From: Candidatus Gastranaerophilales bacterium
GTDB taxonomy: Bacteria; Cyanobacteriota; Vampirovibrionia; Gastranaerophilales; Gastranaerophilaceae
Direction: 5' to 3'
DNA length: 64,000 nt
Assembly (NCBI GenBank): GCA_944323395.1
Contig: CALUSI010000001.1
Span: 124,001 to 188,000, forward strand
The notes below the pieces were generated by a model. That model saw only the letters and a program-made list of their open reading frames with translations. It made no database searches and was not told the DNA's origin. The translations under genes were made by a program, and so were the position numbers. Shown piece after piece: positions 26,585 through 36,246 of the stretch. Each line of letters starts with the position of its first letter. Positions within the stretch are counted from its first letter, which is position 1.

Positions 26585-27577
26585 TTATAAATCTTGATAT
26601 ATTTCTTTTAATTTTGGAATAACTTCTTTCCATAATTTTCCGTTTGGATGTCCTGCAATTTCTGGTTCAAAAAAACCCAGCTCTTGATTTTCTAAGTTTT
26701 TTTTCCCTATAAGTTCAGCTATATTAATTACCTTAATTCCTTCTTCTTCTATTTTATTTTTCCAAAATAGTTCATTGTTGCCTTCAAAAGATAAAATGAT
26801 AAATTTAGGTGCATTTTCTATTTGATTTTCACCCCATATTTTTTGTATTTCTTCATTTATACTTAAAAAATGTAGAATTAATAAATCATAAAACTTTTTA
26901 TTCGGTTTTATAAATGCTGTTTTATCTACGTAATTCTTTACTATCTTATTATATATGTGTCTTGGGATAGCAAATCCATAGTAAAGATTTAAAAAAGGCT
27001 TCCTTTCTGTAAGATTATTATTTTTCACTTTATAAGTTAAATAATAATCGCTATGTAGAATATTAGGAAAGTTAGTATAAAATAAACGATGAAAATGTCC
27101 TCCATGATCCATTAAAACATAGAAAATATATTTTGGAGGTTTTAGAGAATAAAAATATTGCTTATCGTTTCTTAATTGATATAACATGTGCTGGATACTC
27201 CAACCTGATATAGCTCTATTTATAATTGGTCTATCTGAGTATTTAGACATAATGTATGATATTGTCTCACTATTATCAAAGACATAACCGTAAGCATATG
27301 AACAGCCAAATATTAATATTGGTTCTTCTTTGCTATTTTGGTTTTGTATTGGTCTTAAATTGTTTTTTATTATACTTTCATATTCATCTTTAAACTTATT
27401 CAGTTTTATAAAATATTTAGGCACAAAAATCTTTTCTTTTGGGTTTATATACTTTTGCTGAGATATATAAACATTTTGTTCTTGAAATACAATATAATAA
27501 AAGAAAATAATATCCATAATTATGAATATTAATAGAAAAATTGTACAACTAATTAAAATGGTTATACTTTTTTTCAT
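26585..27577 (-). CDS. Membrane-anchored SGNH-hydrolase-like protein (paralogue 1)
   Basis: A 330-residue protein with an N-terminal signal anchor (about 5-28) and an extracytoplasmic SGNH/GDSL-like domain. Block I reads FGCSYAYG with candidate nucleophile S93. ISGWSIQHMLYQ forms block II, LMDHGGHFHRL stands at block III, and the GHPNGKLWKEVIPKL end corresponds to block V with the catalytic His. The usual Asp just before the His-Pro is replaced here by AGHP. It is one of five paralogues in the window. It lies one base after nanE and 19 bases before the ROK kinase. Activity (deacetylase/acyl transfer) is inferred. Confidence 0.8.
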   Translation of the reverse strand: MKKSITILISCTIFLLIFIIMDIIFFYYIVFQEQNVYISQQKYINPKEKIFVPKYFIKLNKFKDEYESIIKNNLRPIQNQNSKEEPILIFGCSYAYGYVFDNSETISYIMSKYSDRPIINRAISGWSIQHMLYQLRNDKQYFYSLKPPKYIFYVLMDHGGHFHRLFYTNFPNILHSDYYLTYKVKNNNLTERKPFLNLYYGFAIPRHIYNKIVKNYVDKTAFIKPNKKFYDLLILHFLSINEEIQKIWGENQIENAPKFIILSFEGNNELFWKNKIEEEGIKVINIAELIGKKNLENQELGFFEPEIAGHPNGKLWKEVIPKLKEIYQDL

Positions 27578-27578
27578 A

Positions 27579-28259
27579 TTATCCTCTGTTGCAAAATCTC
27601 TTTGTAATTAGTTGTGGTCTTGTAATTGCTGAACCTATTACTACGCTATGGGCTCCAAGTTCAAATGCTTGATTTACTTCATTAGGTTCCCAAATTCTGC
27701 CTTCTAAAATAATAGGACAATCAAGTTCTTTTACAAGTTTTTCTAATAGTTCAAAATCAGGTCCTTCAATATTTTGATTTGAATATTGAGTATAACCGGA
27801 TAAAGTTGTTGAAATTATATCAAATCCCAATTCTCTTGCTTTTATTCCCTCTTCAAAAGTTGAAATATCAGCCATTGAAAGTTTATTGTGTAATTTTATA
27901 TAGTTTACCATTTCTTTTAAAGGTTCTTTGGATCTTGGTCTTTGTGTAGCATCAGTAGCAATTATGTCAGCATTCGCTTTAATAAGTTCATTAACTTCTT
28001 TTAGAGTTGGTGTTATATAAACTGTTTCTTTCCAATTATCAGGAAGTTTATTAGGTTTAGTAAGACCTATTATTGGAATATCAAATAATTTTTTTGCGTT
28101 TTTTATGTCTCTTGCTCCAGCCAGACGTAACCCCTTAGCTCCTCCATTAACTACTGATTGCATCATTGCAATTATACAAGTTTCCTCATATAACGGTTCA
28201 TTTGGCATTGCTTGCACTGATACTATTATATTATTTCTTAATTGTTTGATTATATTCAT
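27579..28259 (-). CDS. nanE: Putative N-acetylmannosamine-6-phosphate 2-epimerase NanE
   Basis: A 226-residue TIM-barrel enzyme interconverting ManNAc-6-P and GlcNAc-6-P in sialic acid and ManNAc use. NanE signatures are VSVQAMPNEPL (about 14-24), the GAKGLRLAGA strand with catalytic-site residues, the IIGLTKPN lysine, ADIIATDATQRPRS, and the C-terminal GAHSVVIGSAITRPQ phosphate site. It heads a minus-strand operon with an SGNH protein and a ROK kinase. Sialic acid lyase (NanA) is not in the window. A well-placed promoter lies upstream. Confidence 0.94.
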   Translation of the reverse strand: MNIIKQLRNNIIVSVQAMPNEPLYEETCIIAMMQSVVNGGAKGLRLAGARDIKNAKKLFDIPIIGLTKPNKLPDNWKETVYITPTLKEVNELIKANADIIATDATQRPRSKEPLKEMVNYIKLHNKLSMADISTFEEGIKARELGFDIISTTLSGYTQYSNQNIEGPDFELLEKLVKELDCPIILEGRIWEPNEVNQAFELGAHSVVIGSAITRPQLITKRFCNRG

Positions 28260-28267
28260 TTCCCTAT

Positions 28268-28296
28268 ATTATAGCTCCAATGACTTTAAGTTGCAA
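28268..28296 (-). promoter_or_regulatory. Promoter of the nanE operon
   Basis: On the minus strand TTGCAA (28291-28296) and consensus TATAAT (28268-28273) are separated by exactly 17 bases, just upstream of the nanE start. It is back to back with the MBOAT promoter in the same short spacer, so the two operons may be co-regulated. Confidence 0.7.
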
Positions 28297-28310
28297 AATT
28301 TAAAAAAATT

Positions 28311-28339
28311 TTGACAGGTATTTGTATTTAATATATTCT
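28311..28339 (+). promoter_or_regulatory. Promoter of the MBOAT/SGNH cluster
   Basis: A consensus TTGACA -35 (28311-28316) is followed after 17 bases by TATTCT (28334-28339), with TATATT as an alternative -10 at a 15-base spacing. The first MBOAT start codon is 26 bases further behind GGGAGA. Confidence 0.6.
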
Positions 28340-28364
28340 CTTAATTAGCAACTTGGGAGATGGT

Positions 28365-29789
28365 ATGTTATTCAATTCTATAGAGTTTTTGTTTATATTT
28401 CTACCTATAGTTTTTGCTGTTTATTTTTTTCTTGGCAAATTAGGTTTAATTAAATATACAAATCTATGGCTTGCTTGTGCATCTTTATATTTTTATGCAT
28501 ATTATAAAATAGAATATCTCCCAATTATTATTTCATCAGTAATATTTAACTATATTATGGGATATTTTATTCAAAAAGGTTATAGTCATAATATAAAAAA
28601 ATTTTTACTTATTTTTACTGTCTGTGGAAATTTATTTTTATTATGTTATTACAAATACTTCAACTTTCTCATAGAAACACTAAACAGATTTTCATTTACT
28701 CACTTTGATACAATGAAAATTCTTCTTCCTTTGGGTATAAGCTTTTTTACTTTTCAACAAATATCGTTTATTTATGATATGTATAAAGGTGAAGCAAAAC
28801 AAACAAATATTATCGATTATACTTTGTTTGTTTTATTTTTCCCTCAACTAATAGCAGGGCCTATTTGTACTTTTAAAGAATTAATTCCACAATTTGAAGA
28901 CCAAGCAAAAAAATTTATTAATCGTGAAAATATATATCTAGGCATATTTTTCATATCAATAGGTTTATTTAAAAAAGTTATATTAGCAGATAATTTTACG
29001 GATTTTATCCAAGACGTTATGACAATGAATGCAATGACAGAATTTTTTACAACTTGGTCATTTGCTTTTTCTGTTGCTCTGCAAGGATATTTCGATTTCT
29101 CAGGATACTGCGATATCGCAATAGGTCTTGGAGCCTTATTTAATATTACGCTTCCTATAAACTTCTTTTCTCCATATAAATCTAAAGATATTTCAGATTA
29201 TTGGAGAAGATGGCATATTACTATGGGAAGATTTCTTAAATACCATGTATATATACCGATGGGCGGAAGTAGACGAGGTACTTTAAGAACTTATTGGAAT
29301 CTTTTCTTTGTATTTTTAGTAACAGGTATTTGGCACGGAGCAAATTGGCCTTGCATTTTTTACGGCGTAATTAATGGCATTCTTGTATGTATTAATAAAT
29401 TATGGAAAAAAACTAATATTCAGATTCCTGATAATATTGCAATATTTATTACCTTTATAACTATGGTATTTATTGCTCCTCTTGTTATGATTAAGCATAT
29501 TAATCAATATTTCCTTTCCGTTAAATCAATGCTTGGAATAAATACAAATTTCGTACCCATTAGTGTTTCTAATTTTAATATAATATTTTCTAATCCTCAA
29601 TTAAAATTAAATATTATTTTATTTATTGCCTCTTTTATAATTATATTTTGTTTTAAAAATTCAAATGAACTTTCAGAAAAATATATTAAATCAAATAATG
29701 CTATATATACTTTTATATTAGCAATTATATTCATAATATCAGCTCTATCTATTACAAAAAGATCAGAATTTATCTATTTTAATTTCTAA
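28365..29789 (+). CDS. MBOAT membrane O-acyltransferase (AlgI/DltB-like), catalytically intact
   Basis: A 474-residue polytopic membrane enzyme of the MBOAT family, which moves acyl (usually acetyl) groups across the membrane onto extracytoplasmic polymers. The N-terminus MLFNSIEFLFIFLPIVF, QGYFDFSGYCDIAIG, and DYWRRWHITMGRFLKYHVYIP with H284 are AlgI-type. GIWHGANW carries the invariant H324. The ATG at 28365 follows GGGAGA; an upstream in-frame TTG is unlikely. The next gene is its probable SGNH partner. The pair is duplicated immediately downstream. The polymer acceptor is unknown. Confidence 0.93.
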   Translation: MLFNSIEFLFIFLPIVFAVYFFLGKLGLIKYTNLWLACASLYFYAYYKIEYLPIIISSVIFNYIMGYFIQKGYSHNIKKFLLIFTVCGNLFLLCYYKYFNFLIETLNRFSFTHFDTMKILLPLGISFFTFQQISFIYDMYKGEAKQTNIIDYTLFVLFFPQLIAGPICTFKELIPQFEDQAKKFINRENIYLGIFFISIGLFKKVILADNFTDFIQDVMTMNAMTEFFTTWSFAFSVALQGYFDFSGYCDIAIGLGALFNITLPINFFSPYKSKDISDYWRRWHITMGRFLKYHVYIPMGGSRRGTLRTYWNLFFVFLVTGIWHGANWPCIFYGVINGILVCINKLWKKTNIQIPDNIAIFITFITMVFIAPLVMIKHINQYFLSVKSMLGINTNFVPISVSNFNIIFSNPQLKLNIILFIASFIIIFCFKNSNELSEKYIKSNNAIYTFILAIIFIISALSITKRSEFIYFNF

Positions 29790-29807
29790 AAAGAAAAGGA
29801 ATATGTT

Positions 29808-30890
29808 ATGGAAAATGAAAATAAAACTGAAAAAAGAAGAGATATTTTATTCTTAGTTCTTCTTTTAATTTTTATAATATTAATAGGATTATTTAATTAT
29901 ATTATAGATCCATATTACATTTTTAGAGATTCCACAATAAAAGGAATAAATAATGTGAAAACACATAAATATTCCAACAAAAGAACAATAATATATTCTG
30001 ATATAAAAATAAACAGCAACAATAAAGATACAGCTTTTACAGGAAATTGTTTACTTTCTCATTATGGTTCAGGATTAGATAATGTAGCCTTTTTTACTAT
30101 TCCTGTTGCAAAAGTTGAAGAAATAAGCAATATAATCCAGAATATTAATAAAATTGCACCTGATATTAAAACTATTTATTGGGGACTTTTTTACGATGAT
30201 TTTTGGAATGATAAAAATGATGAAGTTAATGATTCACTCCCAATACTGGAAACTAAAAAAATTAACTTAGATGACATTATAAATTTATTCTTCTCTTACA
30301 ATACGACAAAATATAGTATTGAAACTCTTCGTGATTCTATAAAAAATAAAGGTCAAGATATTATATATGTTTATCCTTATCGCGAAATAGCAAAAAAAAC
30401 ATATAATAAAAAATTCTCTTTTGCTTCTTTAAACAATATTAGAAAAATAAAAAAATTTGCTCAAGAGAATCATATTAACTTAATTATATATTATTCTCCA
30501 ATACACATTTCAAAAAAGGTTCATATATACTCAAAAGGACTATGGGAATCTCATCAAGAATTAAAACGCAGACTTGCTGAAATAACTCCGTTTTATGATT
30601 ATTCTCTTCAAAATGAATATAATATGTCACCTTTGGATGAAAATAATATGAATTTTATAGATAATATTCATCCGTCAAATACATATAATAACTTAATTGT
30701 ATTTGATCTTCTATCGGATAATAAAAAAATTGGAACATACATTACAAAAGATAATATTGAAAATTATCTTCAAAAAGATACTGAAAATTTAAAGAAATAT
30801 ATCGAAAATAATTTACAAATTTCAGAAAAAATTAAAAACGTAAGAAAAGAAGACGCTGATATTTCTGTAAGGAGGAAAAATGCTTTTTAA
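29808..30890 (+). CDS. Membrane-anchored SGNH/DltD-like partner of MBOAT 1
   Basis: A 360-residue protein with one N-terminal membrane anchor (about 13-34) ending NYIIDPYYIF, and a large extracytoplasmic domain. A DIHPSN-like end block (IDNIHPSN, about 284-291) supplies the D-x-x-H pair of SGNH folds. At block I, where its paralogue at 32329 has IGGSE, this protein reads TGNCLL (DTAFTGNC against DTVIIGGS), so the nucleophilic serine appears replaced by cysteine. The role expected from AlgJ/AlgX/DltD-type partners is completing acyl transfer. It overlaps the next MBOAT gene by 11 bases. Confidence 0.75.
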   Translation: MENENKTEKRRDILFLVLLLIFIILIGLFNYIIDPYYIFRDSTIKGINNVKTHKYSNKRTIIYSDIKINSNNKDTAFTGNCLLSHYGSGLDNVAFFTIPVAKVEEISNIIQNINKIAPDIKTIYWGLFYDDFWNDKNDEVNDSLPILETKKINLDDIINLFFSYNTTKYSIETLRDSIKNKGQDIIYVYPYREIAKKTYNKKFSFASLNNIRKIKKFAQENHINLIIYYSPIHISKKVHIYSKGLWESHQELKRRLAEITPFYDYSLQNEYNMSPLDENNMNFIDNIHPSNTYNNLIVFDLLSDNKKIGTYITKDNIENYLQKDTENLKKYIENNLQISEKIKNVRKEDADISVRRKNAF

Positions 30891-32313
30891 TTCTATTGAA
30901 TATTTATTGATATTTCTTCCTACTGTATTTATAATATACTTTACTTTAAATAAATTTAAATTATGTAAAGCTTCAAGAATTTTTCTATTAATAGCTTCTT
31001 TATATTTTTATGGAAGTTATAAAATAGAATACGTTTCAATCATATTAATTTCTATCTTATTTAACTATTTTATAAGTGATTTTTTCCAAAAAGATATAAC
31101 CGAATTAACAAAAAAATTAATATTATTATTTGGAATTTTAACAAATATTTTTATATTAGTAACCTTTAAATATTTTGATTTTTTAAAAGAAACTTTCAGT
31201 AATATAACTTTTATACCATTTAATACTATGGATATAATATTACCTTTAGGTATAAGCTTTTTTACACTTCAACAAATATCATATTTAGTCGATTGTTATA
31301 AAAAAGATGTATTAGAATATAATTTAATTGATTATGCTTTATTTATATGTTTTTTCCCTCAACTTGTGTCAGGTCCGATTATTAGACACCAAGAAATGAT
31401 ACCTCAATTTTTAGATATAAAAAATAAAGTTATTAATCAGGATAATATATTTATAGGAATATTTCTTATAACTATTGGTTTATTAAAAAAGACTGTATTT
31501 TCTGACGGATTTGCAGGATTTATAACATATATATCAGATAATCAAATTTATAATGACTTTGGAATTTCTTGGATTTTTGGCTTAGCAAAGATATTTCAGG
31601 GTTATTTTGATTTTTCCGGTTATTGTGATATAGCATTAGGCTCTGCTTTTTTATTTAATATAGTTTTACCTTGGAATTTCAATTCACCTTATAAAGCAGA
31701 GAGTATAACAGATTATTGGAATAGATGGAATATGACATTAATAAGATTTTTAAAAGACTACGTTTTTATACCTTTAGGTGGAAATTCAAAAGGGATAATA
31801 CGTTCTTGTTTTAATATTATGATAGTGTTTATTTTGTATGGGTGTTGGAAAGGTTCTAATATTGTAAATTTGTTATATGGTATATTAAATGGGATTTTTA
31901 TTTGTATAAATAAAGTATGGGAAAAATTTAATATTAATCTTCCTAAATCTATATCTTGGGGTATTACATTTGTAACCTTAATTATACTGAGCACCTTTAT
32001 AATAACAAAAGATATATCACAATCTATTGTTTTGCTAAAGTCTATGTTTTGTATAAATGCAAAATTTACTGATATAATGCTTGTTAACTGGAATTTAGTA
32101 TTTAATTTGCCACAGCCACATAATGTTCAAATAAACATTATACTATTATTATCAAGTTTTATTATATTACTATTTGGCAAAAATTCTAATGAACTTGCAC
32201 AAATTTATGTGAAAACAAATAATAGTTTTTATACATTTATTCTGGTGTTAGTATTTATTTTTGCTGTATTATCTATTACCAGAAGTACAGAGTTTCTTTA
32301 TTTTATATTCTAG
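30880..32313 (+). CDS. MBOAT-family protein lacking both conserved histidines
   Basis: A 477-residue paralogue of the MBOAT at 28365, alignable without gaps through the core. It shares MLFNSIEYLLIFLPTVF, the QGYFDFSGYCDIALG segment and the IPLGG loop. At the two positions where the first copy has H284 (RRWH) and H324 (GIWHG), this copy has N284 (NRWN) and K324 (GCWKG). H324 is the family's invariant catalytic residue, so acyl transfer by the normal mechanism is unlikely. Hydrophobicity, length and reading frame are intact, so it is maintained and not a decaying gene. GGAGG precedes the ATG within the previous gene. Confidence 0.88.
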   Translation: MLFNSIEYLLIFLPTVFIIYFTLNKFKLCKASRIFLLIASLYFYGSYKIEYVSIILISILFNYFISDFFQKDITELTKKLILLFGILTNIFILVTFKYFDFLKETFSNITFIPFNTMDIILPLGISFFTLQQISYLVDCYKKDVLEYNLIDYALFICFFPQLVSGPIIRHQEMIPQFLDIKNKVINQDNIFIGIFLITIGLLKKTVFSDGFAGFITYISDNQIYNDFGISWIFGLAKIFQGYFDFSGYCDIALGSAFLFNIVLPWNFNSPYKAESITDYWNRWNMTLIRFLKDYVFIPLGGNSKGIIRSCFNIMIVFILYGCWKGSNIVNLLYGILNGIFICINKVWEKFNINLPKSISWGITFVTLIILSTFIITKDISQSIVLLKSMFCINAKFTDIMLVNWNLVFNLPQPHNVQINIILLLSSFIILLFGKNSNELAQIYVKTNNSFYTFILVLVFIFAVLSITRSTEFLYFIF

Positions 32314-32328
32314 GAGACCAAAAGATAG

Positions 32329-33516
32329 ATGGATAAAAAATCATTTAAAAATATATTTTTCATAGTATTGTCTTTTTTATTGATAATGATTATTTGTATT
32401 TTCAATTATATAATGGATCCATATCAATTATTCAAGCATAAATATTATATGAATACAGCAGATGTACCTGTTGAGATTGTATATACTTTAATGAAAAATT
32501 ATAAAAACTATAATTATGATACTGTAATTATAGGTGGTTCAGAAGTATTAACCTTGTTTAATTTTTTCCCTTTTAACAGAAATCATTTTGATATTATTTC
32601 AATAATAGGCGGAATAAATTATGCCCAGTATAAGCAAATGCTTGAAAGTTATTTAACCCTGCATCCTAAAACGAAAAATGTAATTATTTCAATAAATTAC
32701 AGAAAGCTTCTAGATCAATCTGATTTAATAAACCTTCCTGAATTTCAAGAAGAATATACAATAAAAGAATTTAGTAAAGTAGTCTTTTCAATTGATGCTA
32801 CACGAAAGAGTCTAACTTTGCTTTACGATAAAATAAGTAAAAAAGATATTAAGGAAAATAGACAAGTTATAATTCCGTATAAACCATTTCTTGTTGCGTC
32901 ATTTATAGAAGTTAGAAAAGATTATTTAGAAAAATTAGAAAAGAAAAATTTTGAAGATACAAAAGCACTGATAAATATGTTGGAAGAAAGAAATATTAAT
33001 TATAAAATTATTATTCCTCCTTATAGTGCTTTTTATTTATCTTTAATTAATAGTTATGAATTATGGCAACAAAATATAAATAATTATAAAAAATATCTTG
33101 TTTCTGTTGTTCCGGAAGGTAAAGAAATTTATGATTTTGCATTTGTAAATAAATATACTGCTTCGTCTCCAATCAAAAATGAAGAAGGTTTATATACAAA
33201 TAGTGATCATCCGAGTTTTATATTTGGAGCAAAGGTATTCAAAGTTTTATATGATAAAAAAATAGCTGAAGATAGTATTTATCATATGCTAACAAAAGAA
33301 AATGTTGATAATATAATAAATTATGAATCAAAATTATTAAAAAAGTACATAGAAAATAATAAAAAAGATGTTGCTTTTTATATTTGGCTTGCCCAAAATC
33401 AAAAAGATGAATATTTTCTTTATGAAAAAATAAGGTTAATTAATGATACTACTCAAAATTCAAAAGAAGAGTATAAATATTTGTTACAAAAAATAGATGA
33501 AAATGATAACAAATAA
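32329..33516 (+). CDS. Membrane-anchored SGNH/DltD-like partner of MBOAT 2
   Basis: A 395-residue homologue of the protein at 29808, with an N-terminal anchor (about 8-28) ending NYIMDPYQLF. Block I reads TVIIGGSEVL (about 64-73) with a serine, and NSDHPSF (about 298-304) supplies an Asp-His pair, so an SGNH-type triad is possible here. A roughly 75-residue charged helical tail follows. Located 15 bases after MBOAT 2, completing the second MBOAT-partner pair. Substrate unknown; it may act as the acceptor-side transferase or as a carbohydrate-binding subunit. Confidence 0.75.
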   Translation: MDKKSFKNIFFIVLSFLLIMIICIFNYIMDPYQLFKHKYYMNTADVPVEIVYTLMKNYKNYNYDTVIIGGSEVLTLFNFFPFNRNHFDIISIIGGINYAQYKQMLESYLTLHPKTKNVIISINYRKLLDQSDLINLPEFQEEYTIKEFSKVVFSIDATRKSLTLLYDKISKKDIKENRQVIIPYKPFLVASFIEVRKDYLEKLEKKNFEDTKALINMLEERNINYKIIIPPYSAFYLSLINSYELWQQNINNYKKYLVSVVPEGKEIYDFAFVNKYTASSPIKNEEGLYTNSDHPSFIFGAKVFKVLYDKKIAEDSIYHMLTKENVDNIINYESKLLKKYIENNKKDVAFYIWLAQNQKDEYFLYEKIRLINDTTQNSKEEYKYLLQKIDENDNK

Positions 33517-33585
33517 AGTTTGAGATTTAATTTTAGTTTATATTAAACTTAATATTATTTTTTAGAAAGAACGAAAATAGTTCTT

Positions 33586-34195
33586 ATGTTTGAATTCAAA
33601 AAAATTGCTAATATTTCATTGTTATTATCATTTTTTATCTTTTTTTTATTGTATTAGTGAATTTATATTCTTATTCATTTATTTTTGCTGATGATACTGA
33701 ATTATATTGTAATTCTTTCAAAGAATTATTTATATATCCAAGTAACGGGTTATTTATTTCGTCAATTTTATGCAAACTTTTTGCAGTATTTATTCCATTA
33801 TATTTGAATATTTATCCGAGTTTTTTTAAAAGTAATTATTTTTGTTATATAGAGTCTTTTATAACTTTGTTATTTGTATTTATTTGGAATAGTTTATTAT
33901 TTTTGAATAAAAAATTTAATTGGTTATATTCTGTCAGTTTTTTGTTTTTGTTTATAGAACAACGACCATTTTTATTATTACTTATTAATATCTTTAATCT
34001 TCATATATTATATATTTAAATTAATTTGAAAAAGAAAATAAGATTCATCAAAGTTTTATGTTTTCAACTAAAGAGGTATGTGAAAAAGCATATAAAGATA
34101 ATGGTGGTATATTTTCTGAAGAAAAATTAACGGATGTTAATTTTAATAATTTAAAAGATAAAAATTTTATAATAAAATCCAATAAATCTAACTAG
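33586..34195 (+). pseudogene. Frameshifted, truncated polytopic membrane protein
   Basis: An ATG at 33586 opens MFEFKKIANISLLLSFF but this frame stops at once after a T-run around 33639-33648. A one-base shift continues as NLYSYSFIFADDTELYCNS and further hydrophobic segments to 34019. A short later frame (34058-34195, MFSTKEVCEKAYKD...) looks like the separated C-terminus. The N-terminal part resembles large multi-spanning membrane proteins of surface-glycan synthesis (FIFADD near the first loop), but I cannot name a family firmly. The intact gene would have been much longer. It lies right after the MBOAT/SGNH pairs. The 34196-34344 stretch holds only the dnaK upstream region. Confidence 0.55.
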
Positions 34196-34317
34196 TAAAA
34201 GCTTTTTACAAAACTATATTCTAAAAAAATTTTGAATTATTAATTTTTTGTTTATTTTTTCTGGAAATTTGAAAATAGGTGTTATAAAAAAAATAGTAAA
34301 TAAAGTAATTAAAATAA

Positions 34318-36183
<1,866 letters not shown>

Positions 36184-36198
36184 TTCTTTAAAAAAATT

Positions 36199-36232
36199 AA
36201 AAAAGACTCGATTAACAAATCGAGTCTTTTTT
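36199..36232. terminator. Strong bidirectional terminator after dnaK
   Basis: AAAAGACTCGATT pairs perfectly with AATCGAGTCTTTT (13 bp, 4-base loop), with A-rich and T-rich flanks. It serves dnaK on the plus strand and the GH13 gene on the minus strand. Confidence 0.92.
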
Positions 36233-36246
36233 ATTATTGAAATTTT

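Noticed and set aside
26069-26590. 173-codon open frame antisense to the ROK kinase
   Set aside because: Overlaps the conserved zinc and sugar-binding motifs of the real gene; no independent support.
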